From Sphingomonas sp. JUb134 (GTDB lineage Bacteria > Pseudomonadota > Alphaproteobacteria > Sphingomonadales > Sphingomonadaceae), in contig NZ_SLYP02000001.1 in the NCBI RefSeq assembly GCF_004341505.2, positions 2,504,501-2,568,500 on the forward strand: a stretch of DNA of 64,000 nt, given 5' to 3'. The notes under the pieces are model-generated. The model saw only the letters and a program-made list of their open reading frames with translations, ran no database searches and was not told where the DNA came from. This document shows, one piece after another, positions 45,449 to 57,037 of the stretch (positions are counted from its first letter, which is position 1; each line of letters opens with the position of its first letter). Made by a program: the position numbers and the translations under genes.

Positions 45449-46078
45449 TCAGCCGGCGCGGGCCGCCTCGAAGCCCTGGACCAATGCCGCGCCGCGGGCG
45501 CGCACGTCCTCGACGCTGCGGCCGGGCGCATAGAGCGACGAGCCGATCCCGAAGCCGGCGGCACCCGCCTGGAGGTACGGCCCCATGGTGTCGGGATCGA
45601 TGCCGCCGACGGGGAAGACGGGGAAGCTCTTGGGCAGCACCGCGCGCATCGCCTTCAGCCCCTGCGGTCCGGCGAGTTCGGCCGGGAAGAGCTTGAGCGC
45701 ATCGGCACCGGCCGCGATGGCGCGAAACGCCTCGCTGGGGGTGAAGAAGGCGGGCAGCGACTGGAGCCCGGCGTCCTTGGTCGCGGCGATCACGTCCACG
45801 TCGCTGTTGGGCGAGATCACGATCTTGCCGCCGGCATCCGCCACCCGGCCGACGTCGGCGACGGTCAGCACCGTGCCCGCCCCGACGAGCGCGCGATCGC
45901 CCATGCGATCGACGATGCGGCGGATGCTGTCGAACGGCTCGGGCGAGTTGAGCGGCACTTCCAGGCAGCGGAAGCCCACGTCGAACAGCGCGTCGGCGAT
46001 CGCCGGCGCCTCGTCCGGGGTCAGGCCGCGCAGGATGGCGACGAGCGGCAGGCCGCCCAGCAGGGTTTCGATCGTCAC
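45449..46078 (-). CDS. dgoA: 2-dehydro-3-deoxy-6-phosphogalactonate aldolase
   Basis: A 209-residue class I aldolase of the KDPG/KDPGal type, splitting KDPGal into pyruvate and glyceraldehyde-3-phosphate. Seen: LVAILRGLTPDEAPA, LEVPLNSPEPF, VGAGTVLTVADV, the Schiff-base region LPAFFTPSEAF followed by GADALKLFPAE, and PVGGID. The GTG at 46078 overlaps the dgoK stop (GTGA) and gives the normal length; an ATG at 46102 is possible. Forms a galactonate-degradation pair with dgoK. Confidence 0.93.
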   Translation of the reverse strand: MTIETLLGGLPLVAILRGLTPDEAPAIADALFDVGFRCLEVPLNSPEPFDSIRRIVDRMGDRALVGAGTVLTVADVGRVADAGGKIVISPNSDVDVIAATKDAGLQSLPAFFTPSEAFRAIAAGADALKLFPAELAGPQGLKAMRAVLPKSFPVFPVGGIDPDTMGPYLQAGAAGFGIGSSLYAPGRSVEDVRARGAALVQGFEAARAG

Positions 46079-46953
46079 TTCAGCAATCCTCCAATTCGCC
46101 ACAGGCCGCGCGCCACCGCATCGGCACCGTCGACTACGGTCACATCCGTCACACCCGCCAGCGCCAGGGCGACCTGGTAGCGCGCGGCAAGCATGGCATT
46201 GCAGATCAGCACCAGCCCCTGGCCGGTCGCATCCCGCATCGCCGCCACTTCGCCGCCGATCAGCAGGCCGGAGAGATAGCTGGCGACCGCCTGCGGCGCG
46301 AGGCTGCCGAGCAGCACGTCGGCGCGCGCCGAGAAAAGCAGCGGCAGCACGCCTGCGGGATTGTCCAGCGCGCGCTGGGCGCCCAGCGTGAAGGCGGCTT
46401 CGTCGGGCGTGTCCCCCTCCGCCAGCTGCCCGAGCAGCGAGTTGTTCCGCAGCAGCGCGTACATCTCACCCGTCATGATGGTGGAGAAGCCGGTGATGCG
46501 GCCCCCTTCGACGCGCGCCCATTTGCTGTGGGTACCGGGCAGCACGATGGTGCCGTCCGATAGCCCGCTGCCGAGGATCTGGGTCTCCTCGCCCCGCATT
46601 ACGTTGGCGACGCCGCTTGCGTCGCGCGCGGAGAGGCCGGGGACGATGAAGCAATGGGCCGGCGCATCCTCGACCCGCAGGGCGGCGGCGGCGAGCCCGG
46701 CCGGATCGGCGGGGCATGGAAGATACGGTGCCTCGTGCCAGCCGGCGCGCGCGCCGACCATGCCGGCGAGCACCACCCGCGTATCCGCCTGCAGCCAGCC
46801 TTCGAGCGTGTCGGCCAGCACCTGGGGGAACTCGTCGCGCTTCAGCCGTGCCGCACCGCGCGGGGAGTCGCGCCGGTCGATCACCGCACCATCCGGCCCG
46901 AAGCGATAGGCGCGCAGGTTGCTCGATCCCCAGTCGACACCAACCAACGTCAT
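46075..46953 (-). CDS. dgoK: 2-dehydro-3-deoxygalactonokinase
   Basis: A 292-residue sugar kinase of the DgoK family, phosphorylating 2-keto-3-deoxygalactonate with ATP. ASKHA-type opening VGVDWGSSNLRAY, AGMVGARAGW, VLPGTHSKWARV and GLLIGGEVAA are present. Together with dgoA it completes the lower half of De Ley-Doudoroff galactose degradation. No galactonate dehydratase (dgoD) or transporter is adjacent here. Confidence 0.93.
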   Translation of the reverse strand: MTLVGVDWGSSNLRAYRFGPDGAVIDRRDSPRGAARLKRDEFPQVLADTLEGWLQADTRVVLAGMVGARAGWHEAPYLPCPADPAGLAAAALRVEDAPAHCFIVPGLSARDASGVANVMRGEETQILGSGLSDGTIVLPGTHSKWARVEGGRITGFSTIMTGEMYALLRNNSLLGQLAEGDTPDEAAFTLGAQRALDNPAGVLPLLFSARADVLLGSLAPQAVASYLSGLLIGGEVAAMRDATGQGLVLICNAMLAARYQVALALAGVTDVTVVDGADAVARGLWRIGGLLK

Positions 46954-47165
46954 GCGCGTGCTCCCAGATCATGCAACGCGCGCCAAGCCGGCGCAGGGGC
47001 GTTGCGGGTCATGGCGCTGAAGTGGAACGCCTGCGCGCAAATGTCGAGCCCGGTGGGGCACTCCAGCGCCCCGAGACGTTTTACGGGCAGGAGCGGGTTG
47101 ATCGGGCGCAAGGACGGGCGCAGGAGGGCACCCGCATAGCGCCCGGCACACGGGAGGTTCGCGCG

Positions 47166-49872
<2,707 letters not shown>

Positions 49873-49953
49873 GGAGCTGCCAGCGGTTGCGCGAGATCAA
49901 GGCGGATCGGGTTCGGTCCGCCTAGACGCGATCCTGCGCTGCCACGCCCGGAG

Positions 49954-50373
49954 ATGATGATGACCGCCGCCCCCGCCTCTTCTGCCAAGGCTTTGCCGAG
50001 CCTGCACGACCGCATCGGCGGGGCGGACGGGGTGCGGCTGGTCGTCGACCGCTTCTATGACCTGATGGAGCATGAACCCGAATATGCCGAGCTTCGGGCG
50101 ATGCACGATGCCGACCTGCTGCCGGTGCGGGTGTCGCTGACGCAGTTCCTCACCGCCTGGCTGGGCGGGCCGAGGGACTGGTTCGTGGCGCGACCCGGCG
50201 CCTGCATCATGTCGCTGCACCGCGAGATGCCGATCACGCGCGAAACCGCCCGGCAATGGGTGCACGCGATGAGCCGCGCGCTCGCCGAAAACCGGGTCGA
50301 GCCGGCGCTCGGCGCGCAGATGCAGCAGTCGTTCCTGCGCATGGCGCATGCGATGATGCTGCGGGTGGAGTGA
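49954..50373 (+). CDS. Group II truncated hemoglobin
   Basis: A 139-residue 2-over-2 globin: LHDRIGGADGVRLVVDRFYDLM at the A-B region in pattern (helix A about 17-40), LTQFLTAWLGGP, then proximal His in SLHREMPIT. It would bind heme and O2 or NO in the cytosol; group II globins scavenge NO or support oxidative stress responses. Three ATG codons in a row at the start (49954, 49957, 49960). No reductase partner nearby. Confidence 0.88.
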   Translation: MMMTAAPASSAKALPSLHDRIGGADGVRLVVDRFYDLMEHEPEYAELRAMHDADLLPVRVSLTQFLTAWLGGPRDWFVARPGACIMSLHREMPITRETARQWVHAMSRALAENRVEPALGAQMQQSFLRMAHAMMLRVE

Positions 50374-50402
50374 GGGGCCGGCGGGTTCGGAAAACTAGCT
50401 CC

Positions 50403-50480
50403 GTGCTCCTGCGCAGGCAGGAGCACAGGGCCTCAAGCGGAAGCGTTCGTGGCCCTGGACTCCTGCTTTCGCAGGAGTAT
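50403..50480 (+). repeat. Interspersed double-hairpin repeat, copy D (78 bp)
   Basis: A 78-base copy of the same type as C. Left arm GTGCTCCTGCGCAGGCAGGA; right arm ACTCCTGCTTTCGCAGGAGT; the middle TGGCCCTGG is shared by the other copies. It fills the gap between the convergent ends of the globin gene and dxs. Confidence 0.85.
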
Positions 50481-50491
50481 CGATTGCCCGC

Positions 50492-52417
50492 TCAGGCCGG
50501 CTTGCGGGTTTCCTCGACGCCCTCGTTCCACCGCAGCGCCTTCAGCACCGTGTCGACGATCTGCGGCGCGTTCAGGCCGGCCTCGTCATACTGCTTCTCG
50601 GGCTTGTCCTGGTCCTGGAACACGTCGGGCAGGCGCATGGTGCGCAGCTTCAGCCCCGCATCGATCAGGCCCTCGTCACTCGCATAGGTGAGGACATGGG
50701 CGCCGAGGCCGCCGATCGCGCCCTCCTCCAGCGTCACCGCAACCTCATGGGTGGTGAGCAGGCGGCGGATCAGCGCCTCGTCCAGCGGCTTCGCGAAGCG
50801 CAGGTCGGCGACCGTGGTCGATAGGCCCTTGGCCTCCAGCTGCTCGGCGGCCTTGAGCGCTTCTTCCAGGCGGGTGCCGAGCGAGAGGATCGCGACCTTC
50901 TTGCCCTCGCGGACCACGCGGCCCTTACCGATCTCGAGCCGTTCCGGCGTGGTCGGAAGCGGCAGGCCGACGCCGTTGCCACGCGGGTAGCGCAGCGCGA
51001 TCGGGCCGTCGTCGTAGAGCGCGGCGGTGTGGGTCATATGAACCAGCTCCGCCTCGTCGGCGGCGGCCATCACGACCATGTTCGGAAGCGTCGCCAGATA
51101 GGTGACGTCGAAGCTGCCGGCGTGAGTCGCGCCGTCGGCGCCGACCAGCCCGGCGCGGTCGATCGCGAAGCGGACCGGCAGGTTCTGGATCGCGACGTCA
51201 TGGACCACCTGGTCATAGGCGCGCTGGAGGAAGGTCGAGTAGATGGCGCAAAACGGGCGCATCCCCTGGGCGGCAAGGCCGGCCGCAAAGGTGACGGCAT
51301 GCTGCTCGGCGATGCCGACGTCGAACGAGCGCTCGGGGAACCGCGTCTGGAACTTGTCCAGGCCAGTCCCCGCGGGCATCGCCGCGGTGATCGCGCAGAT
51401 CGTCGGGTCGCGCTCGCCTTCGGCCACCAGTGCCTGCGCGAAGACGCTGGTGTAGCTCGGCGGCCCCGGCGGCGCCTTGGCCTGGGTGCCAGTGATGACG
51501 TCGAACTTCTGGACGCCATGATACTTGTCCGCCGACGCCTCGGCCGGGGCGTAGCCCTTGCCCTTTTGCGTCACGACGTGGAGCAGGATCGGGCCCTCTT
51601 CCGCGTCGCGGATGTTCTCCAGCACCGGGATGAGGTGGTCGAGGTTGTGGCCGTCGACCGGGCCGACGTAGTAGAAGCCCAGTTCCTCGAACAGCGTGCC
51701 GCCCATCGTCATGCCGCGGGCGAACTCGTCGGTCTTGCGGGCGGCCGAATGGAGCGGGCGCGGCAGGCGGCGGGCGACCTTCTTCAGCGTCTCACGGATC
51801 CCCAGGAAACCGCGGCTGGAGACGATGCGCGACAGATAGGCCGAAAGCCCGCCCACCGGCGGCGCGATCGACATGTCGTTGTCGTTGAGGATCACGACGA
51901 GGCGATTGCCTGCCTGTTCGGCGTTGTTCATCGCCTCGTAGGCCATGCCCGCCGACATCGAGCCGTCGCCGATCACGGCGATCGCCTTGCCGGGCCGACC
52001 AGCGATTTTGTTGGCGGTGGCAAAGCCCAGCGCGGCCGAGATCGAGGTCGAGCTGTGGGCGGCGCCGAACGGGTCGTATTCGCTCTCGCTGCGCTTGGTG
52101 AAGCCGGAGAGGCCGCCCCCCTGGCGCAGCGTCCGGATGCGGTCGCGGCGACCGGTCAGGATCTTGTGCGGATAGCATTGATGCCCGACGTCCCAGATCA
52201 GCCGGTCGTCGGGCGTGTTGAACACATAGTGGATCGCCGTCGTCAGCTCGACCACGCCGAGGCCGGAGCCGAGGTGGCCACCCGTCGTGCCCACCGCCGA
52301 GATGGTTTCCAGGCGCAGTTCGTCGGCAAGCTGGCGCAGCTGCGCAGGCTTCAGCGCCCGCAGATCCTGCGGCGTCCGGACCGTGTCGAGCAGCGGCGTA
52401 TTAGGAACGTCTACCAT
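50492..52417 (-). CDS. dxs: 1-deoxy-D-xylulose-5-phosphate synthase
   Basis: A 641-residue thiamine-diphosphate enzyme that joins pyruvate and glyceraldehyde-3-phosphate, the first step of the MEP isoprenoid path (carotenoids, quinones). Motifs: [13 protein letters not shown], the ThDP loop [45 protein letters not shown] and [15 protein letters not shown]. Length is standard. Single gene, its 3' end near repeat D. Confidence 0.97.
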   Translation of the reverse strand: MVDVPNTPLLDTVRTPQDLRALKPAQLRQLADELRLETISAVGTTGGHLGSGLGVVELTTAIHYVFNTPDDRLIWDVGHQCYPHKILTGRRDRIRTLRQGGGLSGFTKRSESEYDPFGAAHSSTSISAALGFATANKIAGRPGKAIAVIGDGSMSAGMAYEAMNNAEQAGNRLVVILNDNDMSIAPPVGGLSAYLSRIVSSRGFLGIRETLKKVARRLPRPLHSAARKTDEFARGMTMGGTLFEELGFYYVGPVDGHNLDHLIPVLENIRDAEEGPILLHVVTQKGKGYAPAEASADKYHGVQKFDVITGTQAKAPPGPPSYTSVFAQALVAEGERDPTICAITAAMPAGTGLDKFQTRFPERSFDVGIAEQHAVTFAAGLAAQGMRPFCAIYSTFLQRAYDQVVHDVAIQNLPVRFAIDRAGLVGADGATHAGSFDVTYLATLPNMVVMAAADEAELVHMTHTAALYDDGPIALRYPRGNGVGLPLPTTPERLEIGKGRVVREGKKVAILSLGTRLEEALKAAEQLEAKGLSTTVADLRFAKPLDEALIRRLLTTHEVAVTLEEGAIGGLGAHVLTYASDEGLIDAGLKLRTMRLPDVFQDQDKPEKQYDEAGLNAPQIVDTVLKALRWNEGVEETRKPA

Positions 52418-52477
52418 CGGCAGGGCTTAGCGCGACCCGCGCGCAGTGTCGATTGCCCGAAACGGAAGGTCGGCGGC

Positions 52478-52936
52478 CTAGCGGCAGTCCGCGCACTTGC
52501 CCCGAACCTCGATCACCGGACGCGTGGGCGCAAAGCCCGCGCCGCTTGCCGCGGAGCGCACGGTGCGGGTGATGCTGTCGTCGTCGATGTGCGTGGTCTG
52601 GCCGCAGCTGTCGCACACCAGGAAGATGCAGTCGTGCAGGCAATCGGGATGCGCGTTGGCGACATAGGCGTTGGCGCTCTCGACCCGCCGCGCGAGGTTC
52701 GCGTTCACGAACAGGTCCAGGATGCGATAGACGCTGTTCGGGGCGACGCGGCGTCCCTCCGCCTGCGACACCGCATCGGCGATGTCATAGGCCGAGGCCG
52801 GCTTTTCGAAGCCCGCCAGGACCGAGAAGATGCGCGCGCGCATGGCCGTCCACTGCTCGCCCGAGCGAACCAGAGTGGCTTCCGCGACGCGCGAAAGCGC
52901 CTCGCCCGAATGTTCATGATGGTCGTGCGCGTGCAT
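52478..52936 (-). CDS. zur: Fur-family regulator, likely zinc uptake regulator Zur
   Basis: A 152-residue winged-helix metalloregulator. The N-terminus has His-rich MHAHDHHEHS; the DNA-binding region is NSVYRILDLFVNANLARRVES; the structural zinc site is Cys108-Cys111 and Cys148-Cys151; the sensing part includes HPDCLHDCIFLVCD. The Zur assignment over Fur rests on the two CxxC sites, the spacing, and the MerC-like gene upstream with a Zur-like site; not certain. It follows merC by 47 bases. Confidence 0.85.
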   Translation of the reverse strand: MHAHDHHEHSGEALSRVAEATLVRSGEQWTAMRARIFSVLAGFEKPASAYDIADAVSQAEGRRVAPNSVYRILDLFVNANLARRVESANAYVANAHPDCLHDCIFLVCDSCGQTTHIDDDSITRTVRSAASGAGFAPTRPVIEVRGKCADCR

Positions 52937-52983
52937 GGCGATGAGATAAGCCTCCGCCGGGGCCGCGGCAAGCCGCCTGCCGG

Positions 52984-53361
52984 TCAGGCGATCGCGCGGC
53001 GGTTCAGGTCGTGCCCCAGCGCCAGCAGGCCGACGCCGATGATCGTCCAGAAGGTCTCCCCGCCGCCATGCGGCAGGTGGAGCGCGCCCATCATGACGCC
53101 GAGGCCGAGGCCGCCGATGGCCGCCGGCATCATATAGCCGTGCGTCATCATGCCGCGGCCGAGCGCCAGCGCGCCAAAACCGATCGCGAGCGCCAGGCCC
53201 ACTTCGTGGAACAAGGGGTTCATCAACGCGCCGGCGGCCGAGGCGAAGATCCCCAGGAACAGCGCGCTCGCCAGGCAGTGCACGACGCACAGACCGGAAA
53301 GCCCGATCGCGAACCGATCGAGCACACCGTCGCGCCGCAAGGGGATGCTGCTGCTGGCCAT
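52984..53361 (-). CDS. MerC-domain membrane protein
   Basis: A 125-residue inner-membrane protein with about four helices and a MerC domain: IGLSGLCVVHCLASAL contains the metal-binding CxxxHC site, followed by GAL plus HGYMM and HLPHGGG. Mercury-resistance MerC moves Hg(II), but homologues without a mer operon sit in zinc-responsive operons and may move zinc. ATG 53361 was chosen (upstream ATG less likely). It forms an operon with zur. Confidence 0.87.
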   Translation of the reverse strand: MASSSIPLRRDGVLDRFAIGLSGLCVVHCLASALFLGIFASAAGALMNPLFHEVGLALAIGFGALALGRGMMTHGYMMPAAIGGLGLGVMMGALHLPHGGGETFWTIIGVGLLALGHDLNRRAIA

Positions 53362-53389
53362 GGACGATGCAGATAGTCCTGCCCGACAC

Positions 53390-53401
53390 ACGTTACAACA
53401 T
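53390..53401 (-). promoter_or_regulatory. Candidate Zur-type operator
   Basis: ACGTTACAACAT (read on the minus strand ATGTTGTAACGT) is imperfectly palindromic (8 of 12 positions) and similar in core to the alphaproteobacterial Zur box, which contains GTTATAACAT-like arms. It lies 29 bases upstream of the MerC-like gene start, in the AT-rich stretch that probably holds the promoter. Based on pattern alone. Confidence 0.35.
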
Positions 53402-53478
53402 CACATTTTGATTTTTTCCGCTGCGACCGGCGTGGCCGCGGCATCGACGCGCACGGCCGGTGGGCGTAGAGCAGGCGC

Positions 53479-54546
53479 ATGGCACACAGCCCCTCGATCG
53501 CGCCCGACGTCGTGGCGCCCACCGCCCGCCCTTCCCGCCCTGCCGCGATCGCCACCTGGCTGCTCGCCGTCGCCGGACTGATCGTCGTCATGGTGGTGGT
53601 GGGCGGCATCACCCGCCTGACCGAGTCGGGATTGTCGATCACCGAGTGGAAGCCGCTGACCGGCATCGTCCCGCCGCTGAACGCCGAGCAGTGGCAGGCC
53701 GAGTTCGACAACTACAAGCGCATCCCGGAATATCAGCAGCTCAACCAGGGCATGACGCTGGCCGGCTTCCAGGCGATCTTCTTCTGGGAATATCTCCATC
53801 GGCTCCTCGGGCGGCTGATCGGCGTCGCCTTTGCCCTGCCGCTGCTGTGGTTCGCCGTGCGGCGCGCGATCCCGCGCGGCTATGGCTGGCGGCTGGTGGC
53901 GCTGCTGGCGCTGGGCGGGCTGCAGGGTGCGATCGGCTGGTGGATGGTCGCTTCGGGCCTCGTCGAGCGGACCGACGTCAGTCACTTCCGCCTGGCGACT
54001 CACCTGCTGACCGCGCTCTTCATCCTGGCCGGGCTGGTGTGGACCGCGCTCGACCTGCGCAACCTGGCGCGCGATCCGGGCGCGCGGCCGGCACGGCTGA
54101 CCGGCGCCGGGCTGCTGGTCGGGCTGGTGCTGTTCGTGCAGCTGGTGTTCGGCGCCTTTACCGCCGGGCTGAACGCCGGCCTGGTCACCAACGAGTGGCC
54201 GCTGATGAACGGCCGCTTCTTCCCCGAAGGCGTGCTGCAGCATCGCAGCCTGGGCGACGCGCTGCTCAACGACCCGTTCCTGATCCACTTCGTGCATCGC
54301 TGGTGGGCATGGGTGACGGTGGCGGCGCTAGTGGTGCTGGCGCGGCTCGCCCGGCGCGCGGGCGACCGCCGCGCCTCGATCGCGATCCACAGCGCGTTCG
54401 GCGTCCAGATCCTGCTCGGCATCGCGACCGTGATGACGAGCGTGAACATCCCCCTCGCCGCCCTCCACCAGCTCGTCGGCGCGCTGCTGGTGGCAAGCGT
54501 CGCCTGGGGCGCGCATGCGATCGGCCGACGCCCTTGGCGCGCATGA
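53479..54546 (+). CDS. ctaA: Heme A synthase (COX15/CtaA)
   Basis: A 355-residue inner-membrane protein with eight helices that oxidises heme O to heme A for aa3-type oxidase. The opening GGITRLTESGLSI, WEYLHRLLGRLIG and HQLVGALLVAS carry the heme-binding His residues (pattern HxxxG). The alphaproteobacterial long form. The stop overlaps the cutA ATG (ATGA). Divergent from merC-zur, with 117 bases between. Confidence 0.95.
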   Translation: MAHSPSIAPDVVAPTARPSRPAAIATWLLAVAGLIVVMVVVGGITRLTESGLSITEWKPLTGIVPPLNAEQWQAEFDNYKRIPEYQQLNQGMTLAGFQAIFFWEYLHRLLGRLIGVAFALPLLWFAVRRAIPRGYGWRLVALLALGGLQGAIGWWMVASGLVERTDVSHFRLATHLLTALFILAGLVWTALDLRNLARDPGARPARLTGAGLLVGLVLFVQLVFGAFTAGLNAGLVTNEWPLMNGRFFPEGVLQHRSLGDALLNDPFLIHFVHRWWAWVTVAALVVLARLARRAGDRRASIAIHSAFGVQILLGIATVMTSVNIPLAALHQLVGALLVASVAWGAHAIGRRPWRA

Positions 54547-54857
54547 GCCGGATCGCGCTGCTCCAGGCGACCTTCGCCGATGCCGCCGAGGCGGAGCGGA
54601 TCGGCCGGGCGGTGGTCGAGGAACGGCTCGCGGCCTGCGCGAACCTGCTCGCGCCCTGCACGTCGATCTATCGCTGGCAGGGCGCGGTCGAGACGGCGTC
54701 CGAGGTGCCGGCGCTGTTCAAGACGCGGCCGGACCTGGTGGAAACGCTCGCCGCCCGGATCGCCACCCTCCACGGCTACGACCTGCCGGCGATCGAGTGG
54801 TGGAGCGCGGAGGCGTCCGCCGCGGTGGTTGACTGGGTAGCGCGCGAAACCGGCTGA
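54543..54857 (+). CDS. cutA: Divalent-cation tolerance protein CutA
   Basis: A 104-residue trimeric ferredoxin-fold protein linked in E. coli to copper and other cation tolerance. Seen: VVEERLAACANLL, CTSIYRWQGAVE and ALFKTRPDLVETL, ending in LPAIEWWS. It is coupled to ctaA (ATGA). Ctags of heme-copper oxidase assembly and copper tolerance make sense together, an inference from position. Confidence 0.92.
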   Translation: MSRIALLQATFADAAEAERIGRAVVEERLAACANLLAPCTSIYRWQGAVETASEVPALFKTRPDLVETLAARIATLHGYDLPAIEWWSAEASAAVVDWVARETG

Positions 54858-54869
54858 GCCACGCCTGCT

Positions 54870-54883
54870 GGTATTATAATACC
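54870..54883. other. 14-base AT-rich perfect palindrome
   Basis: GGTATTATAATACC reads the same on both strands and contains TATAAT (54875-54880). It sits 13 bases after cutA in a gap of GC-rich sequence ahead of rplM. It may be a protein-binding site or a promoter part; no -35 match lies at normal spacing before it. Confidence 0.5.
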
Positions 54884-54905
54884 CGTCAGCAAAGCCGCGG
54901 TTTGC

Positions 54906-54934
54906 TTGACTTTGCGCAGCCCCTCGCGCATTCG
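54906..54934 (+). promoter_or_regulatory. Candidate promoter for rplM-rpsI
   Basis: TTGACT at 54906-54911, 17-base spacer, then CATTCG at 54929-54934, about 80 bases before the rplM start. The -35 is near consensus; the -10 is weak. Judged by eye. Confidence 0.35.
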
Positions 54935-55013
54935 GCCCCTCGTTCGCGCCGCTCCTGGAATCGGTGGCGGCGTGTTGCATGGTGCAACGACCCAGCAAAG
55001 AGGTCTCAAGCCT

Positions 55014-55493
55014 ATGAAGGCGCTGATGAAGACCACCAAGTCGGCCAAGCCGCACGAGGTGGAGAAGAAGTGGCATATCGTCGATGCCGAAGGCCTGGTG
55101 GTCGGTCGCGCGGCGACGATCATCGCCAATGTTCTGCGTGGCAAGCACAAGACGAGCTTCACCCCGCACGTCGATTGCGGCGACAACGTCGTCGTCATCA
55201 ACGCGGACAAGGTGCGGTTCACCGGCCGCAAGCTGACGCAGAAGCTCTACTACAAGCACACCGGCTATGCTGGTGGTCTTAAGGAAGTGCGCGCGGACAA
55301 GATCCTCGAGGGTCGTTTCCCGGAGCGCATCCTGGAGAAGGCGGTCGAGCGCATGATCCCGCGCGGCCCGCTCGGCCGCCAGCAGATGCGCAACCTGCGC
55401 ATCTACAAGGGCACCGAGCACCCGCACGAGGCCCAGAACCCCGAAGTCCTCGATATCGCGGGCATGAACCGCAAGAACAAGGTGGGCGCCTGA
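55014..55493 (+). CDS. rplM: 50S ribosomal protein L13
   Basis: A 159-residue ribosomal protein. [21 protein letters not shown] at the start, [28 protein letters not shown] and the final [14 protein letters not shown] are conserved. The first ATG (55014, MKALMKTTK) matches sphingomonad L13; a second ATG at 55026 could be used instead. Its TGA overlaps the rpsI ATG by one base (TGATG). Confidence 0.97.
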   Translation: MKALMKTTKSAKPHEVEKKWHIVDAEGLVVGRAATIIANVLRGKHKTSFTPHVDCGDNVVVINADKVRFTGRKLTQKLYYKHTGYAGGLKEVRADKILEGRFPERILEKAVERMIPRGPLGRQQMRNLRIYKGTEHPHEAQNPEVLDIAGMNRKNKVGA

Positions 55494-56050
55494 TGTCTGA
55501 CAATCGCCAGTCCCTTTCCGACCTGGCCAGCCTGACGCAGCAGGCCCCGGCCGCTCCGCAGCAGCAGGACGCCGCTCCCGCCGCGGCTCCGGCCCCCGAC
55601 GCGACTGCACCCGAGGCTCCGGCCCTGCCGACCACGCCGCTGCGCGCGCAGGAGATCGACAAGTACGGTCGCGCCTATGCCACCGGCCGCCGCAAGGACG
55701 CGGTTGCTCGCGTCTGGCTGAAGCCGGGTTCGGGCAAGATCACGATCAACGGTCGTGACCAGGAAGTCTATTTCGCGCGTCCGACGCTGCGTCTCGTCAT
55801 CAACCAGCCGTTCGGCGTTGCCGAGCGTGAAGGTCAGTATGACGTGATCTGCACCGTCAAGGGCGGCGGTCTGTCCGGCCAGGCCGGTGCTGTGAAGCAT
55901 GGCATCAGCCAGGCGATCACCCGCTACGAGCCGGTGCTGCGCGCGCCGATCAAGGCCGCCGGGTTCCTGACCCGCGACAGCCGCGCCGTCGAGCGTAAGA
56001 AGTACGGCAAGGCGAAGGCCCGTCGCAGCTTCCAGTTCTCGAAGCGCTAA
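55493..56050 (+). CDS. rpsI: 30S ribosomal protein S9 with N-terminal extension
   Basis: A 185-residue ribosomal protein. The core begins near residue 58 ([22 protein letters not shown]) and ends RRSFQFSKR, whose tail reaches the P-site tRNA. About 55 extra N-terminal residues, rich in Ala, Pro and Gln, precede the core; such an extension is usual in sphingomonads. Part of the rplM-rpsI operon, closed by a strong terminator. Confidence 0.96.
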   Translation: MSDNRQSLSDLASLTQQAPAAPQQQDAAPAAAPAPDATAPEAPALPTTPLRAQEIDKYGRAYATGRRKDAVARVWLKPGSGKITINGRDQEVYFARPTLRLVINQPFGVAEREGQYDVICTVKGGGLSGQAGAVKHGISQAITRYEPVLRAPIKAAGFLTRDSRAVERKKYGKAKARRSFQFSKR

Positions 56051-56071
56051 GCGACAGCTCATCGCATTTGG

Positions 56072-56105
56072 AAGGGCGGTCCCCGTGCGGGGCCGCCCTT
56101 TTTAT
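56072..56105 (+). terminator. Intrinsic terminator of the rplM-rpsI operon
   Basis: Left arm AAGGGCGG-T-CCCC (56072-56084) pairs with GGGGCCGCCCTT (56089-56100), one bulged T, small loop, followed by TTTTATTT. A textbook rho-independent terminator 21 bases after the rpsI stop. Confidence 0.9.
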
Positions 56106-56221
56106 TTGCCCGGTCATGATCGGGTGGTAGCAGCCCGCCGCCAGTCGCGTGAAAGGACCCGTGTGCCGACCCTGACGATCCCGCCCCTTCTCCGGCGCCT
56201 GCCGGCCCGGAGCCGCACCGC

Positions 56222-56971
56222 ATGACTTCCCGCGAGACGACATCCTTCCTGCCGCTCGCCCATGCCGATGGATGGCAGGACGATCTCAACCGGACGGTGC
56301 TGGAGACGCTGAAGACGATCGGCTTCGCGCTGATCCAGTGGCCGTGGCTGCTGCGCAGCCTGTCCGGCGGATCCGATGCGGCCAAGGCCGCGCTGCTCGC
56401 GGACCTCGAGCTCGCCCCCGACGCGCTGCCCAACCTGGGCAGCTGGAAGGCGGATACCGGCTATCTCTCGCTGATCGTCGACCACATCAAGTCGACGCAT
56501 CCGCAAAGCGTCGTCGAGCTCGGCTCGGGTGCGTCGAGCCTGGTGACGGCAAAGGCCTTGCAGCTTCACGGCGGCGGCCGTCTCACCAGCCTGGACCAGC
56601 ATGCCGATTTCGTGCGCGCGACGCTCGGCTGGCTGCACGACCATGGGGTGGACGCGGCGCTGCACGCCGTACCGCTGCGCCCCGCCCCCAAGGACTGGCA
56701 TGGCGTCTGGTACGACACCAGCCCGGTGCCGGACCGGATCGACCTGCTGCTGATCGACGGCCCGCCCTGGACGATCCACCCCTATGTGCGGGGTGCCGCG
56801 GAGACGCTGTTCAAGCGGATGCCGGTGGGCGGGACCGTGCTGCTCGACGATGCCGCGCGTCCCGGCGAACGGGTGATCGCCGCGCGCTGGCGCCGGCGCT
56901 GGCCGAACTTCCGCTTCGAACTGGTCAATCGCGGTACCAAGGGGACGCTGATCGGCACGCGCGTTTGGTGA
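56222..56971 (+). CDS. Class I SAM-dependent methyltransferase
   Basis: A 249-residue protein. The SAM motif is SVVELGSGASSLVTAKAL (residues about 95-113), with LTSLDQHADFVRATL (acidic motif II) and LLLIDGPPWT (motif IV). The N-terminal 80 residues are helical. No substrate can be named; the pattern resembles methyltransferases acting on large polymers or small surface groups. Monocistronic; 3' end at a strong hairpin shared with the phosphoesterase gene. Confidence 0.82.
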   Translation: MTSRETTSFLPLAHADGWQDDLNRTVLETLKTIGFALIQWPWLLRSLSGGSDAAKAALLADLELAPDALPNLGSWKADTGYLSLIVDHIKSTHPQSVVELGSGASSLVTAKALQLHGGGRLTSLDQHADFVRATLGWLHDHGVDAALHAVPLRPAPKDWHGVWYDTSPVPDRIDLLLIDGPPWTIHPYVRGAAETLFKRMPVGGTVLLDDAARPGERVIAARWRRRWPNFRFELVNRGTKGTLIGTRVW

Positions 56972-57006
56972 GCAGACCGAAGTAGTCCCCGGCACCGCGG
57001 AGTGCG

Positions 57007-57037
57007 GGTGGGCTGAGGTGGGCCGCCTCAGCCCACC
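57007..57037. terminator. Bidirectional hairpin terminator
   Basis: Perfect 12-base-pair stem GGTGGGCTGAGG (57007-57018) and CCTCAGCCCACC (57026-57037) around a 7-base loop, between the convergent ends of the methyltransferase and phosphoesterase genes. It overlaps the last codons of the phosphoesterase. Confidence 0.65.

Noticed and set aside
52984-53361. Mercury resistance operon
   Set aside because: No merR, merA, merT or merP is present; the neighbour is a Zur-type regulator.
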